Source: Microglena sp. YARC (Eukaryota; Chlorophyta; Chlorophyceae; Chlamydomonadales; Chlamydomonadaceae). From it: DNA of 64,000 bases. The notes below the pieces were generated by a model. The model was not told the origin of the DNA. It made no database searches and was given only the letters and a program-made list of their open reading frames with translations. The DNA is taken from the NCBI GenBank assembly GCA_022414725.1, contig CM039463.1:23863042-23927041 (forward strand). Reading direction: 5' to 3'. Numbering within the stretch: position 1 is the first letter of the stretch; each line of letters opens with the position of its first letter. Below are positions 10,480-20,868 of this stretch, piece after piece. Both the position numbers and the translations under genes were made by a program.

Positions 10480-12430
10480 CACCAGATGACAGGCATTTTT
10501 TTTGTACTCCTGAACTAACTACACTAACTAACTACACTAACTTGCAACAACCATGGCAAGGTAGTGATCTAGTACGCATGATAGGGAGGTGGTGCCACAT
10601 CAAGCAAGGTGGTTATTCATCTTTGGGTGATTGCTTTAGGGCTGAGCGACCATTACAAGGAAGTCATACAGCAAGATTGCCAATTTGGTGATGGTGTTGT
10701 AGCATTCAAGTGGAGGTGGTGTTCTAGAAAACACAAGGTGGTGTAGCAATCACTCCATAGAGCCTCAGAGATCACTGCAAGCTGATGAAGTCATAAGCAG
10801 GACTTTCATAGTCTCCAACCACATGCATCCCCATTCCACGCATAGATCGCGACCTGGAAGAAACCATGGAAACAGCCCAGACAACTTCCATGCAACTTCC
10901 ACAAGAAAAATCCGAGTCGCGAGTTTTGTCAAAAAATGAGAGGTTCGAGGAGGAAAGCGTGGTGCGCGCGTGGCGTCCCTAGGGAAGGGTTGATGTACCC
11001 ACCGCGAAGTGGAAGCCGTAGATGACCAAGACTGGTAGTTTTCCTATAGCCATGTTTTTACAAAGGGGGACCAGGGAGAGGTACCGAAGATGATGACGGT
11101 GTTGTCCTAAGTGGCTGGGATGTGCTGGAAGACAGAGGGGCAGGTGGAGCGGAAAGAGGAGTGCGCGTGATTGCTAAATGATCAGGAGCAGGTGTACGAG
11201 GTAAAATTCTAGGAAATGGCGAATAAACTGTGAACTATAGGAGGTGCTGCGGCTTTCGAATACTTGCCCACACCCGTCGCGGTGGTCCGTTAATATGGAC
11301 AGGGGGGCACGGGAGGGGGGCCTGCGAAAATCACACTGGCCAGCCCCCAGGGTGGCCAGCCATAAGCCCTCACCTGCGAAGAAAATGTGACAATTATACT
11401 TCTGCAAGGGACTGAGTCACTTAATTTGGCTCTGATGGCGCGTGCAAGTTAGATGCTCGTATTCGATCGGGTTGGACCCGTTCCAAGATTTCCGGGCCAC
11501 ACCAGATTTCCGGGCCACACCTATCTCATTACCAGCCCCCACCACACCTATCCACCATCGGCATATGCTAGAGAAATATTCCCTTTTCTCCACCACCCAT
11601 GTCAGCCATTCCATCCTCAGGTCTTCTTGATCAGAATCAGACATTGTCTGGGGAGTCGAAAAAAAGGAGAGGGATACACCGAGGGTGGCTGATTTCGACT
11701 GTTACACAGGCCAAATATCATGGCTTATCATTTCATAGTTACGCTTCAGCCATGGAAAGGGCCATGGAATCTACTCTAAGCGCAAACTCTAGGGCGCGCA
11801 GAGCTTAGGCCCATGGCGCCACTTTTATGTAAGGGCAACGACGCTTTCGGCGAATTTCATCTTCCATATTGCATCATAGCAAGAGTACTTGGGCTCAACT
11901 TTAATTGCATCTTCTCAGACAGCTCCATGTCTAAGGCCAGGCTCGGTGGTGGAGCGAGATCGGAACTCGGGTCAGAGCCAGGCTGGTGATCTATTCCCGG
12001 TGTGCGACGTTCAAATGGTAAAGTCATCGGACCAAGTTGCAAGCTTTGTCTAGGTAGCCACAAAGCATACTTGGGGATGCATAGGGTACACCTACATGTA
12101 GGGGGAAGGTCTGGCTAGGCCTCATGGGGACCATGAGCACTCCCCACATAGGCAAGCCTTAATGGGGTGCCTAGGCAGTGTCATGTGGCATACATCTGCA
12201 AGTACATGGCACATGTTGCACACCTTGCAGCTCTACCTCCTATGGATGTGTACTCCATGTATTCCCCAAACAGGCCACATGGGCACCCAACCATAGCTTG
12301 CAACTTGGTCCGTTCACTTGTACGTTTTAAGTTCCACCCTTGGTTTGTGTGTGTAACGTAAATAGCCTATTTACATCAAATTTGAGGCATGGGAATACAA
12401 GGAGAACCCAGCAAAAGGATGGCCATGCAC
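10480..12430. other. Arm sequence without a supported gene
   Basis: Low-copy sequence present in both arms (right copy 35,655-37,620). The frame starting MSDSDQEDLRMEWLTW (minus, 11,417-11,644) is interrupted by an indel in the right arm. No splice structure or family motif was found. Confidence 0.5.
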
Positions 12431-12433
12431 CAC

Positions 12434-12616
12434 TGTGGTGTATGAGGAAAACGTGTTGTCCGATTTGGGAATTTTATGGTTATATCCGTTTGATACACCA
12501 CAACTCACCCCCCTTTCGAAAGTCCGACGCCCACCTCCTGTCTGAGATGTGGTGTATGAGGAAAACGTGTTGTCCGATTGGGGAATCTTATGGTTATATC
12601 CGTTTGATACACCACA
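12434..12616 (-). mobile_element. TRIM, internally deleted copy in left arm
   Basis: Two 69-bp terminal repeats (12,434-12,502 and 12,548-12,616), related to those at 8,071-8,388 but reversed, enclose only 45 bp. The target duplication ACCAC is on both sides. The purine tract AAAGGGGGGTGAG is kept next to the repeat on the minus strand. The primer-site end and the tRNA-like segment are missing. The mirror copy is at 35,468-35,650. Confidence 0.9.
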
Positions 12617-12813
12617 ACCACATCATTAAATTACTTGTACAAAGGACCAACTGCAGCCCATACACAATGTGATGAATCCATCTTCACATGAAATATACAA
12701 AAATAAACATACATGGGCTTAAACTTTGGGGACCCTACTCTTAAGCGCAAACTACTAATCTACTCTTAAGCGCAAACTCTTAAGCGCAAAAAAGAGGGAT
12801 GCACAGAAAGTGG

Positions 12814-13324
12814 CTAGTTACGATTGGAGGGCCATAGAAGTCCTAGTCGTACATACATCTGCTTGGCCTCGACCTCTCGCCTCCTGAGCTCCCTCCAAAA
12901 ACCCATCCAAATGGCAGCATCCGGCTGGGGGGTCAGTAGCATGAAAAGCGGCTTGGATGCCATCGTCAGGTACAAGAAGTTCCTTAAGTGCATCAGTTCA
13001 TCCGAGCTTGCCATCTGCGGCGGCAACCTTCCATATTGGGTGAATCCCTCTCGAAAAGTTGTATTTTTTTAACCTTGCAGCTGGGTTGGTCGTCTTTTGT
13101 ATGAGCCCCTCCAAAAGCGGTTCCAACGGGCCAGCCCCGTTGGTGAGACTTTGTCCATGATCAGGCATACCACATTGTCGGGTAGGTGGGTGAATTGCGT
13201 TCCTGAATTTGGATCCGACATTGTTCAAGGGATTGTCTGAAGGAAGAAGTGAAGCGAGGGATTCTACATTGTTCAAGGGATGTCTGTAACCGAACGTAAC
13301 TGTCTGCCGGTTTTCTAGTTTCAC
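12814..13324 (-). pseudogene. Unidentified open frames, left-arm copy
   Basis: Two overlapping frames of 70 and 108 codons. The first contains WMGFWRELRRREVEAKQMYV and the second GPLEPLLEGLIQKTTNPAA. They look more protein-like than nearby frames but shift relative to one another, so this may be a broken gene or decayed transposon ORF. The right-arm copy (34,760-35,270) differs by at least two codons: DELMHLRNFLYL here, DELTHLRNFLCL there. Product unknown. Confidence 0.3.
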
Positions 13325-13669
13325 TTAATTTAAAACAATGTGTAGATTTAAATCAAATTAACCTGCCAAGTACCGGCCCTATGTCTCTCCAATGTCCAAA
13401 ATGAATTCTTGGTCCGTGCGGATGAGCAGCGCTAGTTCAGAATAAATATGGGCGACATACCGGTAACGGTTCACAATTTTGTCCCGGGCCTGGGGAGGGG
13501 AGCAGGGCGGAGCAGGGTACGACATTTGGTCAATTTGGTCTGCCTCTTTCGTGCAACTGCCATTTGTGTAGCCTCAACAGTGCAACTGCCTTGAAAAAAC
13601 TCCACGCGCACAGACGCGCAATTAAATTATCATCCCATGTGATCATCATTGTATAATTAAATTATCACG

Positions 13670-13770
13670 AACTCAGCCCCCCCGTCGGTAAACAATTGTT
13701 TGGGGCTCAGTTCGTAAATGCTTTTTCTGTTAAGCCCTTCCTGACTGCCTGTCACGATTGGGCAAGGCCA
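13670..13770. repeat. Dispersed repeat R2, left-arm copy
   Basis: Shares GGGGCTCAGTTC, TTAAGCCCTTCCTG and TTGGGCAAG with 26,725-26,795, 46,972-47,100, 57,172-57,292 and 58,502-58,640. Confidence 0.7.
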
Positions 13771-13785
13771 CGTTCACTACTCGCC

Positions 13786-13839
13786 CCCCGCCCCCCCCCC
13801 CCCCCCCCCCCCTCCACCACCACCACCACACACACACGC

Positions 13840-13879
<40 letters not shown>

Positions 13880-13882
13880 CAC
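13786..13882. repeat. Poly-C, (CCA)n and (CAA)n microsatellites
   Basis: A C tract of about 26 is followed by CCACCA and CACACA blocks and about 13 CAA or ACA triplets. Confidence 0.93.
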
Positions 13883-14421
13883 ACATTCAAAACAGTGGCG
13901 TTAGGTTTGGCTGAACGGCCAGCCAGGGGGGCAGCATAGATTCTACAAATGCTACACCTTGGCATCGGGCGCCCAATTTTTAAAGTTTATGCTAAAATCC
14001 TTAGGAATATCACTGGCCTAGAAGCTGTTGCTCGTAGCTGACAAGACGAGCTATGGTAAGTGACCAGCCCTGGCCCCAAAGTTTCTCAAGGGCATCATAT
14101 GGTGGATTAGTGCTAGTAAAATCCAGGAGAGTTACATAACTGCACATACGTCTGAGTTTTGGTGACTGAAAAGAAAGCTGCAAAGAGCAGCCTGCTGCTC
14201 AAGGATGGGGCCATGCGACCAGGTTCCAAAGTTTCTGGATCATTTCAACAATTCAGGAGATTTACAGATACATATATGATGGTAGGGTATGATATACATA
14301 CTGCACATATTTACATAAATTATGGCATGGTATGATATAATTTTTGTGACATAAATTAAATTATGTCTAACAACCATTATGAGTTCATGTGCTGACAATG
14401 CTGACATCAATCTATTGGCAC

Positions 14422-14463
14422 TATATATATATATACTAGTACGGCACTAGTATATATATATAT
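14422..14463. repeat. Perfect AT-rich palindrome
   Basis: Arms ATATATATACTAGT and its complement surround a 5-nt loop ACGGC, giving a stem of about 18 bp. The same hairpin is at 33,630-33,671 in the other arm. Confidence 0.9.
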
Positions 14464-14527
14464 GCACACATGTACTGAGTGTACTACTGCATCTATAGAT
14501 TGCTAATAGTTGCTCTTACCCTGGCAG

Positions 14528-14996
14528 TATGAAACTAGAGTATGATGCAGATCCCACCAACACAGCTGATAGCTACATGGCTGCACCTATCGCGCACGCA
14601 TGCACTGAGTTCACTAGAGCAGAGATGATTAAGCGCCGCGCTCATCCTGTTGACACGTATCAAGGCATGCTACAGAACTCCTGTCATTATAGCAGATGGC
14701 TTTATGGGTGCATCTATCATGTATGCATTCATGCATTGAGTGCACTAGTGCATCCAGTGATTATTAAGCGATGGCTATATGGGTGCATCTATCATGGACG
14801 CATGCATTCACTGAGTGCACTAGCGCATCCAGAGATTATTAAGCGATGGCTTTATGGGTGCATCTATCATGGACGCATGCATGCACTGAGTGCACTAGCG
14901 CATCCAGAGATTATTAAGCGATGGCTATATGGGTGGATCTATCATGGACGCATGCATGCACTGAGTGCACTAGCGCATCCAGAGATTAATTATTAA
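14528..14996 (+). CDS. Exon-like segment, left arm (partial, unidentified)
   Basis: After a CTTACCCTGGCAG acceptor an open frame begins MKLEYDADPTNTADSYMAAP and runs through IKRRAHPVDTYQG. These first ~45 residues look like real coding sequence. The rest of the frame (to 14,996) is a 25-residue repeat (WLYGCIYHGRMHALSALAHP) that appears to be made of degraded copies of the same exon. The right arm has the same exon on the minus strand, starting at 33,563; there a 1-nt difference changes the frame after DTYQG. The true 3' end and function are unknown. Confidence 0.4.
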
Positions 14997-15240
14997 GCGC
15001 CGCCCTCATCCTGTCTGCACATATCAAGGGCATGCTACATAACTCCTGTCAACATAGCAGATGGCTACAGGGGTGCATCTATCATGGAGGCATGCATGCA
15101 CTGAGTGCACTAGCGCATCCAGAGATTGTTAAGCGCAGCCCTCAACTTCTCCGCACGTATCAAGGGCATGCAACATAACTCCTGTCAAGAGAGCAGATGG
15201 CTATATGGGTGCATCTATCATGCATGTGGTTGTACACTAA
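14690..15240 (+). repeat. 75-bp tandem repeats derived from the exon at 14,528
   Basis: The period is 75 bp between landmarks at 14761, 14836 and 14911, followed by longer copies that include CTCATCCTGTCTGCACATAT-like sequence. This sequence also occurs in the exon (CTCATCCTGTTGACACGTAT). Confidence 0.85.
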
Positions 15241-15399
15241 GTGCACTAGCGCATCAATAGATCGCTAGTGGTCGCTCTAGTTGTCCTGGCCGTGTGTATC
15301 AAGATCATGATACATAACTCCCCCAATCACAGAAAATGGATCTAGGGGTGCATTTATCATGGATGTATGCAGGCACTGAGTGCAATAGTGCATCCCGCG

Positions 15400-16660
15400 A
15401 TTATTAGAATGCCAGCACTTCTTTAGAGGCAAAAAATAGTAGTCAGGAGCTGCTTGGAAGCTGATTGGAAGCAGCTACACGTGGCCCCAAATAACATATA
15501 GTGGAGGCAGTATGCTAGCATTCCTTTGAAGGCAAAAGTGTGTCTAAGCTTGGCCACCAAGTGGCCAAAAGCTGCTTGAAAGCTGCTACACAGGCCCCAA
15601 AGCTAACAATAACAAACAATTGGGGCAGTATGCTAGCACTCCTTCGGAGGCAAAACATTAGTGGCCAAAAGCTGCTTCAGTAAGTCTTGACGAAGAATGG
15701 TGTCCAAGATAGATGGACCAACGAAACAATAATGGCAATGCGCTAGCACTCTTTTGGTGCCAAAAACTTAGTAGCCAGAAGCTGCTTGAAAGAGTTCAGG
15801 CGGCAAATGGTGTCAAAAATAGATGGACCTAAAAAACAATGGAGGTATTGCGCTAGCCCTCCTTCGGAGGCAAAACCTTAGTAGCTTGAAAGAGTTCAGG
15901 TGACAAATGGTGTCGAAGATAAATGAACCTAGGAAACAATGGAGGAATTGCGCTAGCACTCTTTTGTTGCAAAAAACTATGTAGCCAGAAGCTGCTTGAA
16001 AGATTCCTGGCCACATATGGTGATGTGGTGTAGAAGATAGATGGACCTAAGAAACAATGGCAGCCGTACGCTAGCACTCTTTTGGTGCCAAAAACTTAGT
16101 TGCCAGAAGCTGCTTGAAAGAGTCCAGGCGGCAAATGGTGTCAAAGATAGATGGGCCTAAGAAACAATGGAGGCAGTTTGCTAGCACTCTTTTGGAGGCA
16201 AAACGTAAGTAGCCAGAAGTTGCTTGGAGGCGGCTGCACGTGCCCAAATAACAATAACAAGCAATTGAAGACGCATGCCGTCACTCTTTTGGTGCCAAAA
16301 ACTGAATAGCCAGAAGCTGCTTGGAGGTGGCTGCACGTGCCCAAATAAAAAAACAATGGAGGCAGTCTGCTAGCACACTTTTGGAGGCAAAACTTAGTAG
16401 CCAGAAGCTGCTTTAGTAAGTCCACGCGACTTATGGTGTCAAAGATAGATGGAGGCCGTGTGCGAGCACTCTTTTGGTGCCAAAAGCTTAGTAGCCAGAA
16501 GCTGCTTTAGTAAGCCCAGGCGACTAATGGTGACAAAGATAGATGGAGGCTGTGTGCTAGCACTCTTTTCTGGTGCCAAAACTAAGTAGCCAGAAGCTGC
16601 TTCAGAGAGTCCCGCGCGTGAATGTGGTCGAAGATAGATGGACGAAGTCCAGCAGCTTTC
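15400..16660 (-). repeat. Tandem array of 3'-exon fragments, left arm
   Basis: About ten units of 80-150 bp. On the minus strand each carries CCATCTATCTTTGACACCAT, AAGCAGCTTCTGGCTACTAA and CACCAAAAGAGTGCTAGC. These match the last ~30 codons of the exon ending at 16,617 and its stop region. The mirror array is at 31,480-32,690. Confidence 0.85.
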
Positions 16661-17246
16661 CATGCGATCCCACAATCAAATTGCCTTGGGACACAGAACT
16701 CTCCAGAATACTGGATTGGCCCTTGGACCGGTGGAGATAGCCGGAGGAAGCACGATCAACATCATTGGGGGGAGTAGGGTCAAGGACGTTTGAGGGTGTA
16801 CCTTGAACCCTGGCGGTGCTAGTACTGTCAATAATGTCCGGTAGAAGAAACAGTCAGCTCTGTTGTTGGTGGTACTGTTGACCCTGGCGGTTGAAGTACT
16901 GTCGGCTTGATTGCTGTTGTTAGTACTGTTAACACTGTTGCTCGTACAGTCCATGCTGTCAGAGCAAGTACTGCCAGAACTGTTGCTGTTAGTACTGTCC
17001 ATGCTGCCGGAAGGAGGACTGTCAGGTCTGATAGTGCTAGTGCTGAGTGGTGTTACGCTGAAGCCGTCTTGATCACTGCTTGTACTGAGTGGTGTTGTGC
17101 TGAAGCTGTCTTGATCACTGCCTGCACTGAGAGGTGTTGAGCTGAATCTGTCTCGATCACTACTTGCACTGGCTATATGAGAGGCGTCCTTCAAAGAAAG
17201 CGTTGAAAAATGCATGAAGGTTGAATCCTCACGGTCCTTGTCAAAG
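16530..17246 (-). CDS. Ser/Thr/Asn-rich terminal exon, left arm (frameshifted copy)
   Basis: The exon begins after TTTCTGCAG at 17,246 with CTTTGACAAGGACCGTG. This reads FDKDREDSTFMHFST, followed by a 17-residue repeat (SSDQDSFSTTPLSTS type) and an NSTNNS-rich stretch. The right-arm copy (30,844-31,533) stays in frame to a stop after LLATKFLAPKEC. Here two 1-nt insertions near 16,845-16,855 break that frame. Conversely, the start is intact here but has an extra A in the right arm. Role unknown; it could be a surface or wall protein on composition alone. Confidence 0.4.
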
Positions 17247-17269
17247 CTGCAGAAAAAGAGAAAGGCGTG

Positions 17270-18660
17270 AGGATGGGGAGAAGGTGGGAAGGTGGGTGGA
17301 TGGTTGGGTAGGTGGGTGGAGTGGCGTGGATTGATGTGTGGGTGGGTAGATGGGTTGGAGGGTGGTAGGTGGGTGTGTCGGTGGATTGATGTGTGGTGGG
17401 TAGATGGGTGGAGGGTGGGTAGGTGGGGGTGGGTGGATTGATGTGTGGGTGGGTAGAACGAGGGTGGGTAGGTGCGGGTGGAGTGGATTGATGGGTGTAA
17501 TGGGTGGATGCGGTGGGTAGGTTGATGGGGTGAGAGGGTGGGTAGGTGGTGGGTGGGTGATTGATGTGTGGGTGTGTAGATGGGTTGGATGGGGTGGGTA
17601 GGTGGGTGGGTGGCTGGATTGATGTGTGCGTGAGTGATGGGTGGAGGGGGCTAGGCGGTGGTGGGTGGTGGATTGATGTGTGGGTGGGAGTGTGAATTAT
17701 GGAGTGGTAGGTGGGTGGTGAGGTGGATTGATGTGTGGTGGAACATAGATGGGGCGTGAGGGTGGTAGGTGGTGGGTGGTGGGTGGATTGATGTGTGGGG
17801 GTGCGGCCAGGCAGTAGATGGGTGGAGGGCGTGGGTAGGTGAGGCCGCATGTGGAGGTGGAATGATGGTGGCTGTGGTTTAATGAGTGGAATGGGCAAGT
17901 GGGTAGGATGGTGGGTGGGTGGGTGGTTGAATGATTGTGGGTGTGTAGATGGGTGGAATGGGTGGGTAGGTGGGTGGGGTGGGTGGATTGATGTGTGGGG
18001 AATGTGTAGATGAGTGTGGAATGAGTTGGGTAGGTGGGTGGAGCGTGGATTGATTGATGTGTGGTGTGGAACAATCGGGTAGATGGGACAGGTGGATGGT
18101 TGGGCTAGTTGGGTGTGGGGGTGGATTAGCGGCTGATGCTGGGGGGGCCGATGGTGAGGGTGGGTGGAGTGGGTGGGTGCTGTGGATTGATGTGATGGCC
18201 TCGTAGTGACGTGGTATGGTGGCGGTTTGGGGTTAGGTGGGTGTGGATCGGTTGGGATTATGTGTGGTGTGTGTTGGGATCAGAGTGGGTGAAGAGCTCG
18301 GTGGGAGGGGTGGATCGTTGGTAGGTGGGTGGATTGATTGATGTGTGGGTGGTGAGAGTGTTCGCTGGTGGTGATGTAGATGTGCTGGGGTGGTAGATGG
18401 GTGGTGGCTTCTTGTAGGTGGGGTTGGATTGATGATGGTGGGAGTGAGCTAGATGGCCGTGCCACGAGAGGGCTGGAGGTGGGTGAGTGGTGTGCGGGTG
18501 CAGAGTTGGGTGATGGTGTCTTGGTAGGTGGGAGAGTGGGGGTTGTAGGTTGATGTGTGGTGGGTCAAAGCTGGATGTGTGGTGAGGTAATGGATGGAGG
18601 AATGGTTGGGCTAGGTGGTGGGTATTGATGGGTGGTGCGGGTGGAGTAGATGGGTGGTCT
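17270..18660 (-). repeat. CCACCCATCTACCCACC minisatellite, left arm, noisy
   Basis: Same minisatellite as 28,870-30,800 but ~1.4 kb rather than ~1.9 kb. It is crowded with one-base indels that break the period. The long Pro/Thr/His/Ile open frames are artefacts of the repeat. Confidence 0.9.
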
Positions 18661-18833
18661 ATGGTTGTTTGAGTTAGCCATCCTGGAATTGATTCGAGTC
18701 TCTGCTTTGCTCTTGCTTCGCATGTTTGGCGTATAAATTACAGGATCTATTAAGCCTTCAGGCTGCTCACTGTCTCTGCGTGAAGGCAGAGTATATTTCA
18801 TGATTAGCTATAAATTGCTTCTCTACATCACAC

Positions 18834-19054
18834 CAGATATTTTTTATTTCCGCGGTCTATAGCCGATCAACCTAGTTTTGACCTGTTCCAAAGAATTATC
18901 GCTGCTAAACAGTCTCCCCCCCCCCTCTCAATGCCCCCCACAAGCTACAAGAAGCTATACAAGCTATTACGAAAAAGCACAAAACGCTGTCCCTAGGATG
19001 CCCTCAGAGACCATAAGTGCAGGAAAAACCCACTTTTCCAGATTTAAAAAAATA
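18834..19054. mobile_element. MITE family G, second left-arm copy
   Basis: Contains ATTTTTTATTTCCGC, GACCTGTTCCAAAGAATTAT and CCCACTTTTCCAGATTT in the same order as the other copies; mirror at 28,508-28,742. Confidence 0.6.
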
Positions 19055-19654
19055 AGGCGATGAGTCGGAGGAGGAGAGAGGAAGAGAGGGGCAGGAGAGG
19101 ATGGAGAATTGTGGAGAAGGAGGAGAGGTAGCAGGAGTGGTGATGAAGGAGTGATGAGCGCATGAGGTAGAACCACGCAATGGCCACTTGTGCTAAATCT
19201 CTAGATAAATATATAGAGTTGGTTGTCTATGGGTATTGGTTTGTGTAATAGTCTAGAGCATGGATCCGTATTGGTCTGAGCATAAGAATAAGATAGGCCA
19301 GCACGTTAAGTTTGTAGGCGGTATGGCATATTAGGTGGGCTGGGCCTTAAACCCCAGGCGGACTACCTTCACGTAGCATTAGGAGTGGTGATGATGCGCC
19401 CTGACCGTGTGCCCTACCAAACGACTGATTGTATTGTCTTATTTGATTTATTTATCTTGCTCCACAACATGGTTATGAAGCAGCACCTTAGATAGGCCTT
19501 TTCAAGCTATACAAAATGCACCCTACTTTGACCCCTTACATTTTATGTGGGAGGAGAGAATGGCCTCCAAGGTGGGTTCCTAGGGGCGGTGCAGTGGTGA
19601 CCCGGGTGGGTCGTAACTCAGCCCTCTGTAGGAAATACATGGGCATCGGGATAG

Positions 19655-19804
19655 GAGATTGTCTTTGCCCCCCCCCCCTCCCCCCCCCTCGCTTTGTTGG
19701 GGCAAAACAATTTTTTTTTTTTTAGATAATTTCTCCAAAACGGGGTCATAAACTCAATATGACTAGTCGATCGATTAATTATATTGCGGAAAAAATATCC
19801 CTGT
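19655..19804. mobile_element. MITE family G-like fragment, left arm
   Basis: A C-rich tract and GGGGCAAAACAATTTTT are followed by AGATAATTTCTCCAAAACGG, and the end is ATATCCCTG. The mirror, with a longer G tract, is 27,793-27,955. Confidence 0.55.
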
Positions 19805-19868
19805 GATCCGGACACAACCTTGAACCATCTTAAGAAGATCTTACTTGAATCTCATCAGTATCACCCAC

Positions 19869-20868
19869 NNNNNNNNNNNNNNNNNNNNNNNNNNNNNNNN
19901 NNNNNNNNNNNNNNNNNNNNNNNNNNNNNNNNNNNNNNNNNNNNNNNNNNNNNNNNNNNNNNNNNNNNNNNNNNNNNNNNNNNNNNNNNNNNNNNNNNNN
20001 NNNNNNNNNNNNNNNNNNNNNNNNNNNNNNNNNNNNNNNNNNNNNNNNNNNNNNNNNNNNNNNNNNNNNNNNNNNNNNNNNNNNNNNNNNNNNNNNNNNN
20101 NNNNNNNNNNNNNNNNNNNNNNNNNNNNNNNNNNNNNNNNNNNNNNNNNNNNNNNNNNNNNNNNNNNNNNNNNNNNNNNNNNNNNNNNNNNNNNNNNNNN
20201 NNNNNNNNNNNNNNNNNNNNNNNNNNNNNNNNNNNNNNNNNNNNNNNNNNNNNNNNNNNNNNNNNNNNNNNNNNNNNNNNNNNNNNNNNNNNNNNNNNNN
20301 NNNNNNNNNNNNNNNNNNNNNNNNNNNNNNNNNNNNNNNNNNNNNNNNNNNNNNNNNNNNNNNNNNNNNNNNNNNNNNNNNNNNNNNNNNNNNNNNNNNN
20401 NNNNNNNNNNNNNNNNNNNNNNNNNNNNNNNNNNNNNNNNNNNNNNNNNNNNNNNNNNNNNNNNNNNNNNNNNNNNNNNNNNNNNNNNNNNNNNNNNNNN
20501 NNNNNNNNNNNNNNNNNNNNNNNNNNNNNNNNNNNNNNNNNNNNNNNNNNNNNNNNNNNNNNNNNNNNNNNNNNNNNNNNNNNNNNNNNNNNNNNNNNNN
20601 NNNNNNNNNNNNNNNNNNNNNNNNNNNNNNNNNNNNNNNNNNNNNNNNNNNNNNNNNNNNNNNNNNNNNNNNNNNNNNNNNNNNNNNNNNNNNNNNNNNN
20701 NNNNNNNNNNNNNNNNNNNNNNNNNNNNNNNNNNNNNNNNNNNNNNNNNNNNNNNNNNNNNNNNNNNNNNNNNNNNNNNNNNNNNNNNNNNNNNNNNNNN
20801 NNNNNNNNNNNNNNNNNNNNNNNNNNNNNNNNNNNNNNNNNNNNNNNNNNNNNNNNNNNNNNNNNNNN
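19869..20868. other. Assembly gap of exactly 1,000 N
   Basis: The length is a round placeholder, so the true distance is unknown. The all-X open frames across it have no meaning. Confidence 0.99.

Larger units (their letters stand above)
9228..19868 (+). repeat. Left copy of a ~10.6-kb duplicated block (inverted partner 27,735-38,867)
   Basis: The sequence matches the reverse complement of 27,735-38,867 from the outer boundary (GGAATCATATTAAGG) to the N gap. The outer ~7 kb is nearly identical, with scattered single-base differences and homopolymer-length differences. The inner part (17.2-19.9 kb) differs by many short indels. The block contains a TRIM, MITEs, exon-like segments and tandem arrays, each listed separately. 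Confidence 0.95.

Noticed and set aside
17191..18465. Pro/Thr/His-rich minus-strand proteins
   Set aside because: Same minisatellite in noisy form.
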